DNA from: Actinopolymorpha alba DSM 45243
Lineage (GTDB): Bacteria; Actinomycetota; Actinomycetes; Propionibacteriales; Actinopolymorphaceae
Length of the DNA: 64,000 nucleotides
Assembly (NCBI RefSeq): GCF_000373925.1
Contig: NZ_KB892743.1
Location: 1 to 64,000, forward strand
Direction of reading: 5' to 3'
This document shows positions 16,165 to 24,935 of the stretch, piece after piece. Each line of letters opens with the position of its first letter. The stretch's first letter is position 1. Position numbers and translations under genes: made by a program. The notes below the pieces were generated by a model, which searched no databases, was not told the origin of the DNA, and saw nothing but the letters and a program-made list of their open reading frames with translations.

Positions 16165-17358
16165 TCAGGCCCGCTGGGAACGTAGGAACGAACCAAAGTG
16201 CGGGACGGTGAACGCGACCGAGCCGCGCTCCGCGGCGTACACGAGTCCCTTCTTGATCAGGCCGTCCCGGGCCGGCGACAGGCTCTGTGGCTTGCGGCCC
16301 AGCCGGACCGCGACCTCCGACGTCGGGATCGGGCGGTCCGCGAGTTCGGCACCGAGCTCGGCCATCGCCCGCATGTACTCCCGCTCGGCCGGCGTCGCAC
16401 GTTCGTACCGCGAACCGAAGAAACCGACGGCCAGCTCCGCCTCGGCCTCCGGTGCGGCCACCTTGACGTCGTCGGCGCTGATCGGGCTCCTCGGCGCGAC
16501 ATCCCAGGTCGCCTTGCCGAACGCCTGGACGAAGTACGGATAGCCGTCCGTCACCTCGTGCAGCGCGTCCAGAGCGGAGGGTTCGAACTCCACGTCCTCC
16601 GTCCCGGCGGGCACGGTCAATGCTCGGTCGGCGTCGTCCCGCTCGAGCCGGTCGACCGACACGTAGCGGAACAGCCGTTCGGCGTACGACTTGGCGGCGG
16701 ACAGCGTGGTCGGCAGGTGGGGGAGTCCCGCGCCCACGACGATGAACGGCACCGCCCGCTGGCTGATCTCGTGGCAGGCTCCACACAGCGCGGAGAGGTC
16801 GGCCGGCGGAACGTCCTGCATCTCGTCGATGAAGATCGCCGCACCCACGCCCAGATCGCCGGCTACCTCGGCGGCGGCTGCGAAGAGTTCGGTGAGGTCG
16901 AGTTCGAGGTCACCCGAGTCGGCTCGGCCGCGGATCGCGGGCACGTCGTACGGAGGCCGCCAGCGCATGCCCTTGCGGTCCTTGAGGGAGCTCTCGAGCG
17001 CGAACGCCTTGAGAACGCCGAGGAACTCCTCGACGCGTTCGGGATCTCGATGGCGGGGCGCGAGTTCCCGGCTCGCGGCGTGCAGGGCCTGCGCGATCGG
17101 CAGCCGGATCGAGCGGTCGGGACGCGCCTCGACCTTGCCGGTTCCCCAGGCGCGGGACAGCGCGAGCGACCGGAGCGCGTTGAGTAGGACGGTCTTGCCG
17201 ACACCACGCAGGCCGGAGAGCACCATGCTGCGTTCGGGGCGGCCGGCGGCGACGCGTTCGAGGACGACGCCGAACTGCCGGACCTCCCGATCGCGGCCGG
17301 CGAGCTCCGGTGGGCGCTGGCCGGCTCCTGGAGCGTAAGGGTTCCGCACCGGGTCCAT
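16165..17358 (-). CDS. AAA+ ATP-binding protein with C-terminal winged helix
   Basis: This 397-aa protein (MDPVRNPYAPGAGQRPP) has Walker A GLRGVGKT at residues 49-56 and Walker B AIFIDEMQD near residue 177. A sensor-like strand AVPFIVVGAGLPHLP follows. The C-terminal 90 residues (PIPTSEVAVRLGRKPQSLSP and RDGLIKKGLVY) look like a winged-helix DNA-binding domain. The layout resembles Orc1/Cdc6-like or transposon-type AAA ATPases found as stand-alone genes in actinobacteria. It is probably cytosolic, nucleic-acid-associated and ATP-dependent, with unknown target. Its upstream region carries a helically phased series of CTAG motifs that may be an operator. Convergent with the sigma operon. Confidence 0.8.
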   Translation of the reverse strand: MDPVRNPYAPGAGQRPPELAGRDREVRQFGVVLERVAAGRPERSMVLSGLRGVGKTVLLNALRSLALSRAWGTGKVEARPDRSIRLPIAQALHAASRELAPRHRDPERVEEFLGVLKAFALESSLKDRKGMRWRPPYDVPAIRGRADSGDLELDLTELFAAAAEVAGDLGVGAAIFIDEMQDVPPADLSALCGACHEISQRAVPFIVVGAGLPHLPTTLSAAKSYAERLFRYVSVDRLERDDADRALTVPAGTEDVEFEPSALDALHEVTDGYPYFVQAFGKATWDVAPRSPISADDVKVAAPEAEAELAVGFFGSRYERATPAEREYMRAMAELGAELADRPIPTSEVAVRLGRKPQSLSPARDGLIKKGLVYAAERGSVAFTVPHFGSFLRSQRA

Positions 17359-17379
17359 GATCGGACTGTATGCGGTCGT

Positions 17380-17545
17380 CTAGCGCGGATCCTAGATTTG
17401 CCTAGAAGCGGCTAGCGGCGTGTCGTGACCAACGGTGGACGGCGTCCCGCCAGTCGGCCAGCGGAGCCACGAGGCACGCGACACGATCGGGCCGTATCGG
17501 CCTCTCTAGCGAAATCCCTAGAGTTAGGTAGATGCGGCTAGCTAG
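17380..17545. promoter_or_regulatory. CTAG-rich operator-like region upstream of the AAA gene
   Basis: Eight CTAG tetramers occur in 166 bp, at 17380, 17392, 17402, 17412, 17506, 17518, 17538 and 17542. The first four are 12, 10 and 10 bp apart, about one helical turn each. CTAG is normally scarce in GC-rich genomes. The hexamers CCTAGA and GCTAGC predominate. The position, between the AAA gene start (17358) and the next gene, fits its control region. Confidence 0.5.
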
Positions 17546-17595
17546 GGCGAGCGAACTCCGCCCACCCACGCACGGAGGCAAGGAGCTGAGCTGCG

Positions 17596-18057
17596 TCAGT
17601 CCAGGCAGAACTCGTTGCCTTCGGGGTCGGTCATCACGATGAAGCCCGCGCTCATCGGAGGCGCAGGCTCGTGGCGACGTACCCGCGCCGCTCCCAGCGC
17701 GACGAGCCGGTCGCACTCGGCCTCCAGCGCCGCCATCCGTTCCTCTCCCTGCAGTCCGGGGGCCGCGCGGACGTCGAGGTGAACGCGGTTCTTGGCTTTC
17801 TTGTCCTCCGGCACCTGCTGGAAGAACAGCCGTGGGCCGTGCCTGTCGGGGTCCTCGATGGCCGATCTCGTGTTGCGCTGCTCCTCCGGTACGCCGACCC
17901 GCGCGAGGAAGTCGTCCCACGCGGCCAGCGGGTCGGCGTCCTCGGGCAGGTCGACTCCGGGCGGGCCGGGGTGGACGTAGCCCAGTACGTCGCGCCAGAA
18001 GGACGACAGCGCCCGCGGGTCGTGGGCGTCGAAGGTGACCTGGAGGTGGCGGCTCAT
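17596..18057 (-). CDS. VOC-family (glyoxalase-like) protein
   Basis: This 153-aa protein starts at ATG 18057 (MSRHLQVTFDAHDPRALSSF), overlapping the upstream gene's stop by 4 bp. The betaalphabetabetabeta pattern of the vicinal oxygen chelate fold is visible, with PRLFFQQVPEDKKAKNRVHL and the closing FIVMTDPEGNEFCLD. It belongs to the small actinobacterial VOC group whose substrate is unknown. The candidate metal ligands are His in the first strand, His in VHLDV and Glu in EGNEF. It is encoded with a DinB-like protein, and a divergent WYL regulator may control both. Confidence 0.87.
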   Translation of the reverse strand: MSRHLQVTFDAHDPRALSSFWRDVLGYVHPGPPGVDLPEDADPLAAWDDFLARVGVPEEQRNTRSAIEDPDRHGPRLFFQQVPEDKKAKNRVHLDVRAAPGLQGEERMAALEAECDRLVALGAARVRRHEPAPPMSAGFIVMTDPEGNEFCLD

Positions 18058-18656
18058 CGGGTTGCTCCGTTCGTAGCGGCCTTCGTGTGCTGGTAGAGCG
18101 GGTGCAGGTAGAGGTCGCGCAGCAGGCAGACCTCGGACAGGTGGTGGATCAGCTCTCGGTGGATGTGCAGCACCAGATCGGCCATGGACACCTCGGGGAA
18201 GGGCTCCTTCGCACCGACCGGGACCCGCAGCGCGGCCTCGTCGAGGCCACGCACCCCGGCCAGCCAGACGTCGAGCTGGGCCTCGAGCTGCTCGAGCGCG
18301 GTGGCCGCGCTGCCGGCGTACTCCCAGGTCTCGTACGACGCCGCCGGCGCGCCGAAGTGCGACGCGTTGCGCGCGGCGAGCACGCCGACGATGACGTGAC
18401 CGAGTCGCCAGGCGATCGTGGTGAAGGCCGCGGGGACCGGCTCGGGAAAGGCGTAGTCGATCGTGAAGTCCCCGGCACCGAACAGCACGGGCGCCGTCGA
18501 GCTGCCGCGCGGCCGCACGCTCCAGGCGTCTGGCACTGGCGACCAGAAGTACTCGTCGTCGGTGAGGCCGTCGAGCCGGGCTCGGAGCTGATGGTTCCAG
18601 TGGAACTCCCACTGCTCGCGCAGCGTCCGGTTCCAGTCGAGTTCGTCTGCATCCAT
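18054..18656 (-). CDS. DinB-family four-helix protein
   Basis: This 200-aa protein (MDADELDWNRTLREQWEFHW) has the DinB/YfiT-like four-helix layout: an opening helix with RLDGLTDDEYFWSP, then TIAWRLGHVIVGVLAARN and a late helix DLVLHIHRELIHHLSEVCLLRDL. Histidines in these three places could form the metal triad typical of the family, which includes thiol-transferase and metalloenzyme members. It overlaps the VOC gene by ATGA. The divergent gene at 18719 begins 62 bp away. Substrate unknown. Confidence 0.85.
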   Translation of the reverse strand: MDADELDWNRTLREQWEFHWNHQLRARLDGLTDDEYFWSPVPDAWSVRPRGSSTAPVLFGAGDFTIDYAFPEPVPAAFTTIAWRLGHVIVGVLAARNASHFGAPAASYETWEYAGSAATALEQLEAQLDVWLAGVRGLDEAALRVPVGAKEPFPEVSMADLVLHIHRELIHHLSEVCLLRDLYLHPLYQHTKAATNGATR

Positions 18657-18718
18657 GGAGCCACCCTGACACCCCTGGCGGACAGGATCGGTCCGCTATC
18701 TGTGGCAGGGTCGGCGAC

Positions 18719-19717
18719 ATGGGTGTGGCAAGCGGTGACGAGCGGGGTACGACAGAGCGGGTGCTCACCCTGCTCGGGCTGCTGCAGCAGCGCCGGGTCT
18801 GGACCGGCCCCGAGCTCGCCGACCGGCTCGGGGTCACGCCGCGCACGGTACGGCGTGATGTCGAGCGGCTGCGCACGCTCGGCTATCCGGTGCATGCCAG
18901 CCAGGGTGTTGGCGGCGGCTACCAGCTCGGCCCGGGGCAGGACCTGCCGCCGCTGCTGCTCGACGACGAGGAGGCCATCGCCACCGCGGTCTCACTGCTC
19001 GCCGGCGCGGGTGGCGGCGTCGCCAGCGCCGGCGACGCCGCACTCCGGGCGCTGACCAAGCTCGACCAGGTGCTGCCCACCCGGCTGCGGCACGAGCTGC
19101 GCGCGCTCTCCGGCTCGGTGGAGTCCTTCGGCGGAGGCCGCACGCCGGTCGACCCGGACGTGCTCATGACGCTGGCCAGAGCCTGCCGCGACGAGAAAGA
19201 AGCCGGCTTCGACTACCCGTCCGAGAGCGAAGTGCGACGGCGCCGGGTCGAGCCCTACCGCCTGGTCGCCTCCGACCGGCGCTGGTACCTCCTCGCCTAC
19301 GACCTCGATCGCGACGACTGGCGCAGCTTCCGCGTCGACCGGATGACCGATGTGTCTGCACGGACCTGGCGCTTCCGCCCGCGCGCGGCGCCCGACGCGG
19401 CGACGTACGTGCAGGAGGGTGTGGCAAGTCGCGTCTACCCGCACCAGGCGCGTTTCCTCGTACACGCCTCGGCCGACACCGTACGCGCGCAGATTCCGGC
19501 GTCGGCGGCCGTCGTACGACGGCGAGGGAGCGAGCTCTGCGAGGTGCTCAGTGGCGCCGGCAGCCTCGACTTCGTGCTCATGCACGTGCTCCTGCTGGGG
19601 CACGACTTCGAGGTGCTCGACCCTCCGGAGCTCGGGATGCGGTGTCGCGCGCTGGCGGAGAGACTGCTGTCGGCCGGTGCAACGATCTCACCGGTGCCGG
19701 ACATGGAAGAGTCATGA
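18719..19717 (+). CDS. HTH/WYL-domain transcriptional regulator (YafY-like)
   Basis: This 332-aa regulator starts at ATG 18719. The N-terminal winged helix is at about residues 12-65 (LLQQRRVWTGPELADRLGVT and RTVRRDVERLRTLGYPVHAS). A WYL domain is at about residues 140-215 (YRLVASDRRWYLLAYDLDR and WRSFRVDRMTDV), and a C-terminal WCX-type region follows. WYL proteins sense small ligands or nucleic acid. The divergent placement, 62 bp from the DinB-VOC operon, suggests local control of that pair. Confidence 0.9.
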   Translation: MGVASGDERGTTERVLTLLGLLQQRRVWTGPELADRLGVTPRTVRRDVERLRTLGYPVHASQGVGGGYQLGPGQDLPPLLLDDEEAIATAVSLLAGAGGGVASAGDAALRALTKLDQVLPTRLRHELRALSGSVESFGGGRTPVDPDVLMTLARACRDEKEAGFDYPSESEVRRRRVEPYRLVASDRRWYLLAYDLDRDDWRSFRVDRMTDVSARTWRFRPRAAPDAATYVQEGVASRVYPHQARFLVHASADTVRAQIPASAAVVRRRGSELCEVLSGAGSLDFVLMHVLLLGHDFEVLDPPELGMRCRALAERLLSAGATISPVPDMEES

Positions 19718-19814
19718 GCCGCTACATCTACCACCGACCGCACAGCGGAGCAGGCGGTCGGCAGCCCGCATCACGTCTCCGGACCGGCGTCACGACCGTT
19801 CAGGACTTCTACAC

Positions 19815-21209
19815 CTAGCGGTGGGCGCGAGACCGGTCGGATTCCCCAGTGGCAGCGGCCGATTCGTCCTCAGGACCCCCCACCGGATCCGGGCATCGCT
19901 GTCCAGCGTCCAGCCAGGGCAGCGCGCAACCGCCCACCAACATCACCAGGGCGCTCGCGGTGAGCGTTACAGTGAAGAGGTTGTTCGCCATCCCCTGCGA
20001 GACGAAGGCCAGCATCGCCACACCGATGCCCAGCGGCTCCATGCGCCTCTCACCGGACGCTCGTGCCACCGCTCGGGCCCGCCGGATCACCGCGATCGCC
20101 ACGGCGACGAGCGCAAGGTTGAGCACCACGGCCCCCAGGAGGCCGAGCACGCCGTTCTCCGCACCCGCGAGCAGGACTGTGTTGTGGGCGTTGTTACCGG
20201 CGACCCCGAACGGCGTCGCCCGGTAGCGCTCCGGGTCGGCCGCGGTGAACCTCGCCTGCTCACCCGGCCCGACGCCAGCGATCGGATGGTCGACGAACAC
20301 GCGGATGGCCGAGACGTACAACGCCATCCGGTCGGTGCTGTCGCTGGTGAACCGCTCGAACGCCGGCGTGAAGAAGAGCAGCCCGGCGAGCACCACCCCG
20401 CCGACGGCCAACCACCGCACCCGCCCGCGCAGCGCGATCAACACCACACAGGCGAGTAGCGTCACCGCGAGCGAGCTGCGGGTGTAGGTCAGAACGAGCG
20501 CCGCCAGCTGTACGACGACCGCCAGCGCCCAGCCCACCCGCAGCCGCCGGGAGGCGGCGTCCAGCGCGATCCCGAGCGTGACGGGGACGGAGAGGACGAG
20601 GAGGGCCCCGAGGAAGTTCGGCGACAGGTCGAGCGTGCCGGTCACCCGCCCCGGGATCTCCCCGACCAGGGTGGTGTTGCCCTGCGCCTCCTGCAGGCCG
20701 AAGCCGCCCGGCAGCCCGACGAAGTAGGCCAACAGGCTGACCACCGACTCGAAGGTCCCGACCGCTGCCAGGCCGCGTGCCACCACTTCGCGGGTGCGGG
20801 CAGAGGGCACCTGCGCCACGACGACGAGCACCATGGCGACGTACAACAGGATCCGGCCGGGTCCACGGACGAGCAGGTCGGCGGTGTCCGTAAGGCTTTC
20901 ACCGTTCACGAACGCCGACACTGTGGCGCCGGCGGCGAGCAGGCCCGCACCGACCGCGAGCGCCCGGCCGTACGGCACCTTGTCGAGCGTGCCGCGAGCG
21001 AGCGCGTGCGGCAGGAGGAGCACGAGTCCGAGCACGAACAACACGTCGTCGGCGCCGATCCCGAACGCCGCGGCCTGGTGCGGAGGAACGACGGTCAGGA
21101 CGGCGATCAGCAGCCCGAGCGACGGCGGCCAACTCCGCAGCCTCGGGACGAACCACCACAGGCCCAGCGCCCCCAGCGCGGCGGCCGCCGCGAAGGCGAA
21201 GGACGTCAC
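19815..21209 (-). CDS. O-antigen ligase-like polysaccharide polymerase/ligase
   Basis: This 464-aa membrane protein has about 10-12 helices. It starts at GTG 21209, which overlaps the preceding stop by GTGA. The family signature lies near residues 300-350: the large outer loop with VFVDHPIAGVGPGEQARF and NNAHNTVLLAGAENGVLG, matching Wzy/WaaL-type proteins (PF04932). It would join lipid-linked repeat units or ligate glycans at the outer membrane leaflet. It is last in a minus-strand operon with a glycosyltransferase and a beta-helix-like secreted protein. Confidence 0.88.
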   Translation of the reverse strand: MTSFAFAAAAALGALGLWWFVPRLRSWPPSLGLLIAVLTVVPPHQAAAFGIGADDVLFVLGLVLLLPHALARGTLDKVPYGRALAVGAGLLAAGATVSAFVNGESLTDTADLLVRGPGRILLYVAMVLVVVAQVPSARTREVVARGLAAVGTFESVVSLLAYFVGLPGGFGLQEAQGNTTLVGEIPGRVTGTLDLSPNFLGALLVLSVPVTLGIALDAASRRLRVGWALAVVVQLAALVLTYTRSSLAVTLLACVVLIALRGRVRWLAVGGVVLAGLLFFTPAFERFTSDSTDRMALYVSAIRVFVDHPIAGVGPGEQARFTAADPERYRATPFGVAGNNAHNTVLLAGAENGVLGLLGAVVLNLALVAVAIAVIRRARAVARASGERRMEPLGIGVAMLAFVSQGMANNLFTVTLTASALVMLVGGCALPWLDAGQRCPDPVGGPEDESAAATGESDRSRAHR

Positions 21210-22024
21210 CGGCCCGCCTCTTCGGCCTCGGGGTCAACGCCGGGCATCCGGTCACCATCGAGCACGTTGCGCCGCACCATGTGGTCCACCTCGACGTCGA
21301 CCGCACCCTCTTCCACGCGGACGGCGTGGACGGCCCCAACCACCATGAAGTCCTTGATGCGTACGTGCCGCGACTTCCCCGACAGGCAGATCCCGTCGCC
21401 GTCCTTGACGATGACGCGGTACTCGTTGGGGTCAGCCGTTCTGGTGCGGACGTAGACCCGGCCGTCCTGCCACCAGGCCGCTTCGCCCTCGGAGACCGGC
21501 GGCCGGTGGCGGTACCCGAACAGCGCGAGCTCACCGATCTTGACGAAGCCCAGATCGGGGTCCCCGAAGAGCTGGATCCGGCCCGGCCACGGCATGCTCC
21601 AGGTCTGCAGTCCAGCGGTTTCGGCACCCGGCGTCCACGGACCCTTGGCCTCGGCATTAGTCGTGAGGACCGCCGGATACAGCGTGTTGGTGTAGACGTT
21701 GCGCCGGATGGTGATCGGCTTGTCAGGCGTCCCGACCACGGTGAGGCAGTTCGTGCCGGTGCCCGGATAGACGTCGCGGCTGCCGTACCCCGTGATGAGG
21801 ATGTCGGTGCCCGGCGCGGCTCGGCGCACCGCCTCGGTCAGGGTGGCGAGCGGCTCCTCAGGCACCCGACCGTCGTTGTCGTCGACACCGATCCGGCGGT
21901 CGACGTACAACGTCGCCGGCATGGAGGCGCTCGCCGGCGGGATCACCAGGTCGACCAGCACGCTCACCGCGAGGACGCCGGCCGCCGCGGCGGCGAGGGT
22001 GAGGAGGGTACGCCGGGTCAGCAC
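21206..22024 (-). CDS. Secreted parallel beta-helix-like protein
   Basis: This 272-aa protein has an N-terminal membrane or signal segment (LLTLAAAAAGVLAVSVLVDLV) after two arginines, then ATLYVDRRIGVDDNDGR and PLATLTEAVRRAAPGTDILI, typical of the opening of DUF1565/pectate-lyase-type right-handed beta-helices. It is shorter than most complete members, ending soon after ICLSGKSRHVRIKDFMVVGAV. It may be a truncated or minimal polysaccharide-binding or -cleaving protein. It overlaps its neighbours by 4 and 7 bp, so it belongs to the polysaccharide operon. Confidence 0.75.
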   Translation of the reverse strand: MLTRRTLLTLAAAAAGVLAVSVLVDLVIPPASASMPATLYVDRRIGVDDNDGRVPEEPLATLTEAVRRAAPGTDILITGYGSRDVYPGTGTNCLTVVGTPDKPITIRRNVYTNTLYPAVLTTNAEAKGPWTPGAETAGLQTWSMPWPGRIQLFGDPDLGFVKIGELALFGYRHRPPVSEGEAAWWQDGRVYVRTRTADPNEYRVIVKDGDGICLSGKSRHVRIKDFMVVGAVHAVRVEEGAVDVEVDHMVRRNVLDGDRMPGVDPEAEEAGR

Positions 22025-23181
22025 GCCGCCACCGACCCACCGTCCGTATGACCTGACTGCCCTGAACGATCTGAGGCACCGGAACGACCTGAACCCAGCA
22101 GCGCGGTATACCGCTCGACGGTCCGCGCCGCGGCGGCGTCCACGTCGTGCTGCCGGGCTGTCTCGTCACCTGCCGCGACGAGCGCCGCCCGCCGGGCCGG
22201 ATCGCGGACGGCGGCCCGGGCGCGGGACAGCGCCGAGGCCAGCTCAGCGGGGTCTTCGGGTGGGCAGGTGAAGCCGTTGACGCCGTCGGTCACGGATTCG
22301 GCCAGTCCACCGATACCGGAGACGACGGGGACGCAGCCGGCCGCCATCGCTTCGAGCGGCGCAAGGCCGAGCGCCTCCTCGCGCGAGGGGACGACGAGGA
22401 CCTCGGCCGCCGCCATCTCGCGGGTCACGGCGTCCTGGGGAAGCGCCCCCACGAAATCCAGGGCGACGCCCAACTCGCTGGCCAGCAGCTCCAGCACCGC
22501 CCGCTCGGGGCCGTCTCCGACAACGCGTAGTCGGGGGACTTCCTCACCACGCCGGGCCAACTCCGCCACGGCGCGGATGAGGACGTCCAAACCCTTACGC
22601 GGAATGAGGTTGGCGACGAACAGCACGGCATAGGGCCGGTCACCCGCACCCTCGGAGTCGTTCCGCGCGGCGGCGAAGTCGGCGTACCGGATGCCGGGCG
22701 ACACCAACGTCACGCGCTCAGGGGGTACGCCGAGCCGATCCTCGACCTCCGCCACGAGGTAGCGGCTGTTGGCGACGACGAGGGCGGCACGGTCGAAGAC
22801 GGATCGGCACAGGGCGCGGTCGACCCGCGAGCGGTCGGGCAGCCGGAGCACGTCGCTGCCGTGGGCGAACAACACCAGCGGAGCCCGGAGGCGAGCGGCG
22901 AGCGGCCAGGCGAACGCGCCGGTCGGATAGGCGATGTGCGCCTCGACGATCGTGTCGGCGGAATCGCGCACTCCCGAGAGGGCACTGCGCGCGACACCGG
23001 CGAGCAGGCTGGCGTACCGCAGCGGCGCCGACGGATGGTCCTCGACCGCGACCACTGTGACGTCGTGACCGAGACGGAGCAGTGCATCCACCCGGTTGGC
23101 TACGAACGAACCCCAGGCCGGACGGCGTTCACTCGGCCACAGGTTCGAGACGACGACGACGCGCAGGCGAGGACTCCTCAC
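22018..23181 (-). CDS. GT4-family glycosyltransferase
   Basis: This 387-aa GT-B enzyme starts at GTG 23181. The N-terminal domain shows RLRVVVVSNLWPSERRPAWG and the acceptor region APLVLFAHGSDVLRLP. The C-terminal donor domain shows VLFVANLIPRKGLDVLIRAV and the E-x7-E motif in EEALGLAPLEAMAAG, which binds NDP-sugar. It transfers a sugar onto a lipid-linked glycan at the cytosolic face. First gene of the minus-strand polysaccharide operon and divergent from the flippase. The Ser/Gly-rich tail after residue 365 is not conserved in the family. Confidence 0.93.
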   Translation of the reverse strand: MRSPRLRVVVVSNLWPSERRPAWGSFVANRVDALLRLGHDVTVVAVEDHPSAPLRYASLLAGVARSALSGVRDSADTIVEAHIAYPTGAFAWPLAARLRAPLVLFAHGSDVLRLPDRSRVDRALCRSVFDRAALVVANSRYLVAEVEDRLGVPPERVTLVSPGIRYADFAAARNDSEGAGDRPYAVLFVANLIPRKGLDVLIRAVAELARRGEEVPRLRVVGDGPERAVLELLASELGVALDFVGALPQDAVTREMAAAEVLVVPSREEALGLAPLEAMAAGCVPVVSGIGGLAESVTDGVNGFTCPPEDPAELASALSRARAAVRDPARRAALVAAGDETARQHDVDAAAARTVERYTALLGSGRSGASDRSGQSGHTDGGSVAAC

Positions 23182-23317
23182 TGCTCTCGCATGGCGGGGA
23201 GGCGACCCCGAACGGGGGTCACATCACACACTGTTCAGGACATAACGGTGGCGAACGATACCCTGCCAGCCTGGAGCGACGAGCCCACGGGATCGCGGGG
23301 TCCAACACTGGAGGCAG
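23182..23317. promoter_or_regulatory. Divergent promoter region of the polysaccharide cluster
   Basis: This 136-bp gap separates the GT4 operon (minus) from the flippase operon (plus). CTGGAGGCAG before 23318 is the flippase ribosome binding site. No promoter boxes were assigned. Confidence 0.4.
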
Positions 23318-24820
23318 ATGAACGCGCCGGAGCCCCGAGGCGAGACGGGCGACGTGGCGGGCGTGGCCAGCCCGGAGCGGCCGAGCCTGACCGGCCGACT
23401 GGTACGCGGCACGCTCTGGTCGATGCTCGGCATCGCCGCCCTTGGCCTCACCCGGCTGATCTACACCGCGCTTGTCGGGCGTACCAGCGACCCCAGCCGG
23501 CTCGCCGAAATCAACTCCCAGATCTCGCTGGCGTTCCTCGCGACGTTCGCGACCGCCGCTGCGACGGGTGCGGGCGCGGCGAAGTTCCTCCCGCTCACGA
23601 TGGCCCGCTCCGGTCCGGCCGCGGCCTCGGCGGTGCGCCGGACGCTCACCCGCTGGACTGTCGTGGCGACGTGCGCCGTGGTGGTGCTCATCGGTGTTCT
23701 CGGTCGCTGGCTGCTGCCGGATGCGGCGCTGCCCGACCTCGTCTGGGTGTGCGCGCTCACCGCGGCGTACGGCGCGTACTCCTACAGCAAGTCGGTGTTG
23801 TACGGCTACCACCTGCCCGGGCGGTACGCCGTGCTCGAGGTCTTCTCCGACGCCGCCATCCTTGTCCTGGCATTGGCGGCCATCTGGTGGCTACCCGACC
23901 TGCTGCTCGCGCCGCTCGTCATCGGGTACGCCGCGTTCGCCGTCGCGGCGGCCCGGTCCACGCCGCGCGACCGACCTGGTCCGATGCCAGAACTCGGCCG
24001 GGAACTCCCCGGCTTCGTCGCCTACACCGCGCTTGGCATCGCCGCCGGCCAGGGGTTCTTCCAGGTCTCGATGGTGGTTGCGCGGCACGCGGCGAGCGGC
24101 CAGGACGCCGGCGCCTATGCCGCGGCGATGAGCCTCATCACTCCGGCGTTCTTCCTGCCGCGCGCGATGGCGCTCGCCTTCTTTCCCGCAGCGGCGGAGG
24201 CGGTCGGGCGTGACGACACGCCGGCGCTCGCCCGGCACACCGACGTGGTGACCCGGCTGCTCGCCCTCACGATGCTCCCTGCGTTCGCACTGGCCGCGAT
24301 GCTGGGAGGCTTGGCGCTGCGGTTGGTCTTCGGGCCGGCGTACGCGGGGGGCGGCGCGGTCTTCGCGGTCCTCGTCCTCGCGGTCTTCCTCTACGTCGTG
24401 GCGGTGCCGTCGGTCAACGTCCTCTCCGCGCACGAACTCGCCCTGGCCCGGATCCCACCGCTGGCCTCGACTGTCGGTGTGGTCGCGGGCACGGTCGTCT
24501 GGTTGACGCTCGGCAGCCGGCTCGGCGCGGTGGGCGTCGCCGCGGGATACCTTGCCGGCATGCTCATCCAGGCCGGCGTTCCGCTGGTCGTCGCGTTCCA
24601 CCGGCTGGGCCTCTGGTCCCCCGCGCGGTTCGCGAGGTACGCGCTGAGTCTCGGCGCCGGGATCGCCCTTGCCGCGTTGGCCGTCCTGGATTCCCGGCCG
24701 TGGGTCGTCGCGGGATGCGTGGTTGGCTTCTGCGTGGTGTTCGGGTTGCTGCTCGGCGGCGAGGTGCGCAAGGTCGCGCGGGCGTTGCCGGAATTCCGGA
24801 AGGCGGTGACCCGGCCGTGA
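23318..24820 (+). CDS. Polysaccharide flippase (MOP/Wzx-like)
   Basis: This 500-aa protein has about 12-14 membrane helices and starts at ATG 23318 behind GGAGG. The MOP-family first helix region GTLWSMLGIAALGLTRLIYT and the AARHAASGQDAGAYAAAMSL-like central motif (here VVARHAASGQDAGAYA) are clear. It would flip lipid-linked oligosaccharide across the membrane for the ligase encoded at 19815. It is followed by WecG-like and acyltransferase genes on the same strand. Confidence 0.9.
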   Translation: MNAPEPRGETGDVAGVASPERPSLTGRLVRGTLWSMLGIAALGLTRLIYTALVGRTSDPSRLAEINSQISLAFLATFATAAATGAGAAKFLPLTMARSGPAAASAVRRTLTRWTVVATCAVVVLIGVLGRWLLPDAALPDLVWVCALTAAYGAYSYSKSVLYGYHLPGRYAVLEVFSDAAILVLALAAIWWLPDLLLAPLVIGYAAFAVAAARSTPRDRPGPMPELGRELPGFVAYTALGIAAGQGFFQVSMVVARHAASGQDAGAYAAAMSLITPAFFLPRAMALAFFPAAAEAVGRDDTPALARHTDVVTRLLALTMLPAFALAAMLGGLALRLVFGPAYAGGGAVFAVLVLAVFLYVVAVPSVNVLSAHELALARIPPLASTVGVVAGTVVWLTLGSRLGAVGVAAGYLAGMLIQAGVPLVVAFHRLGLWSPARFARYALSLGAGIALAALAVLDSRPWVVAGCVVGFCVVFGLLLGGEVRKVARALPEFRKAVTRP

Positions 24821-24935
24821 GGCGCGCGATTTGGGAGACACGCCCTAGTTGGGCACCCGCAGTCGACGGGTGAATCCCGGGACTGGCATGCTGGTGCGAC
24901 ATTTCGGCGGTGGGGGGCCCGGTCCGGGAGGGATA

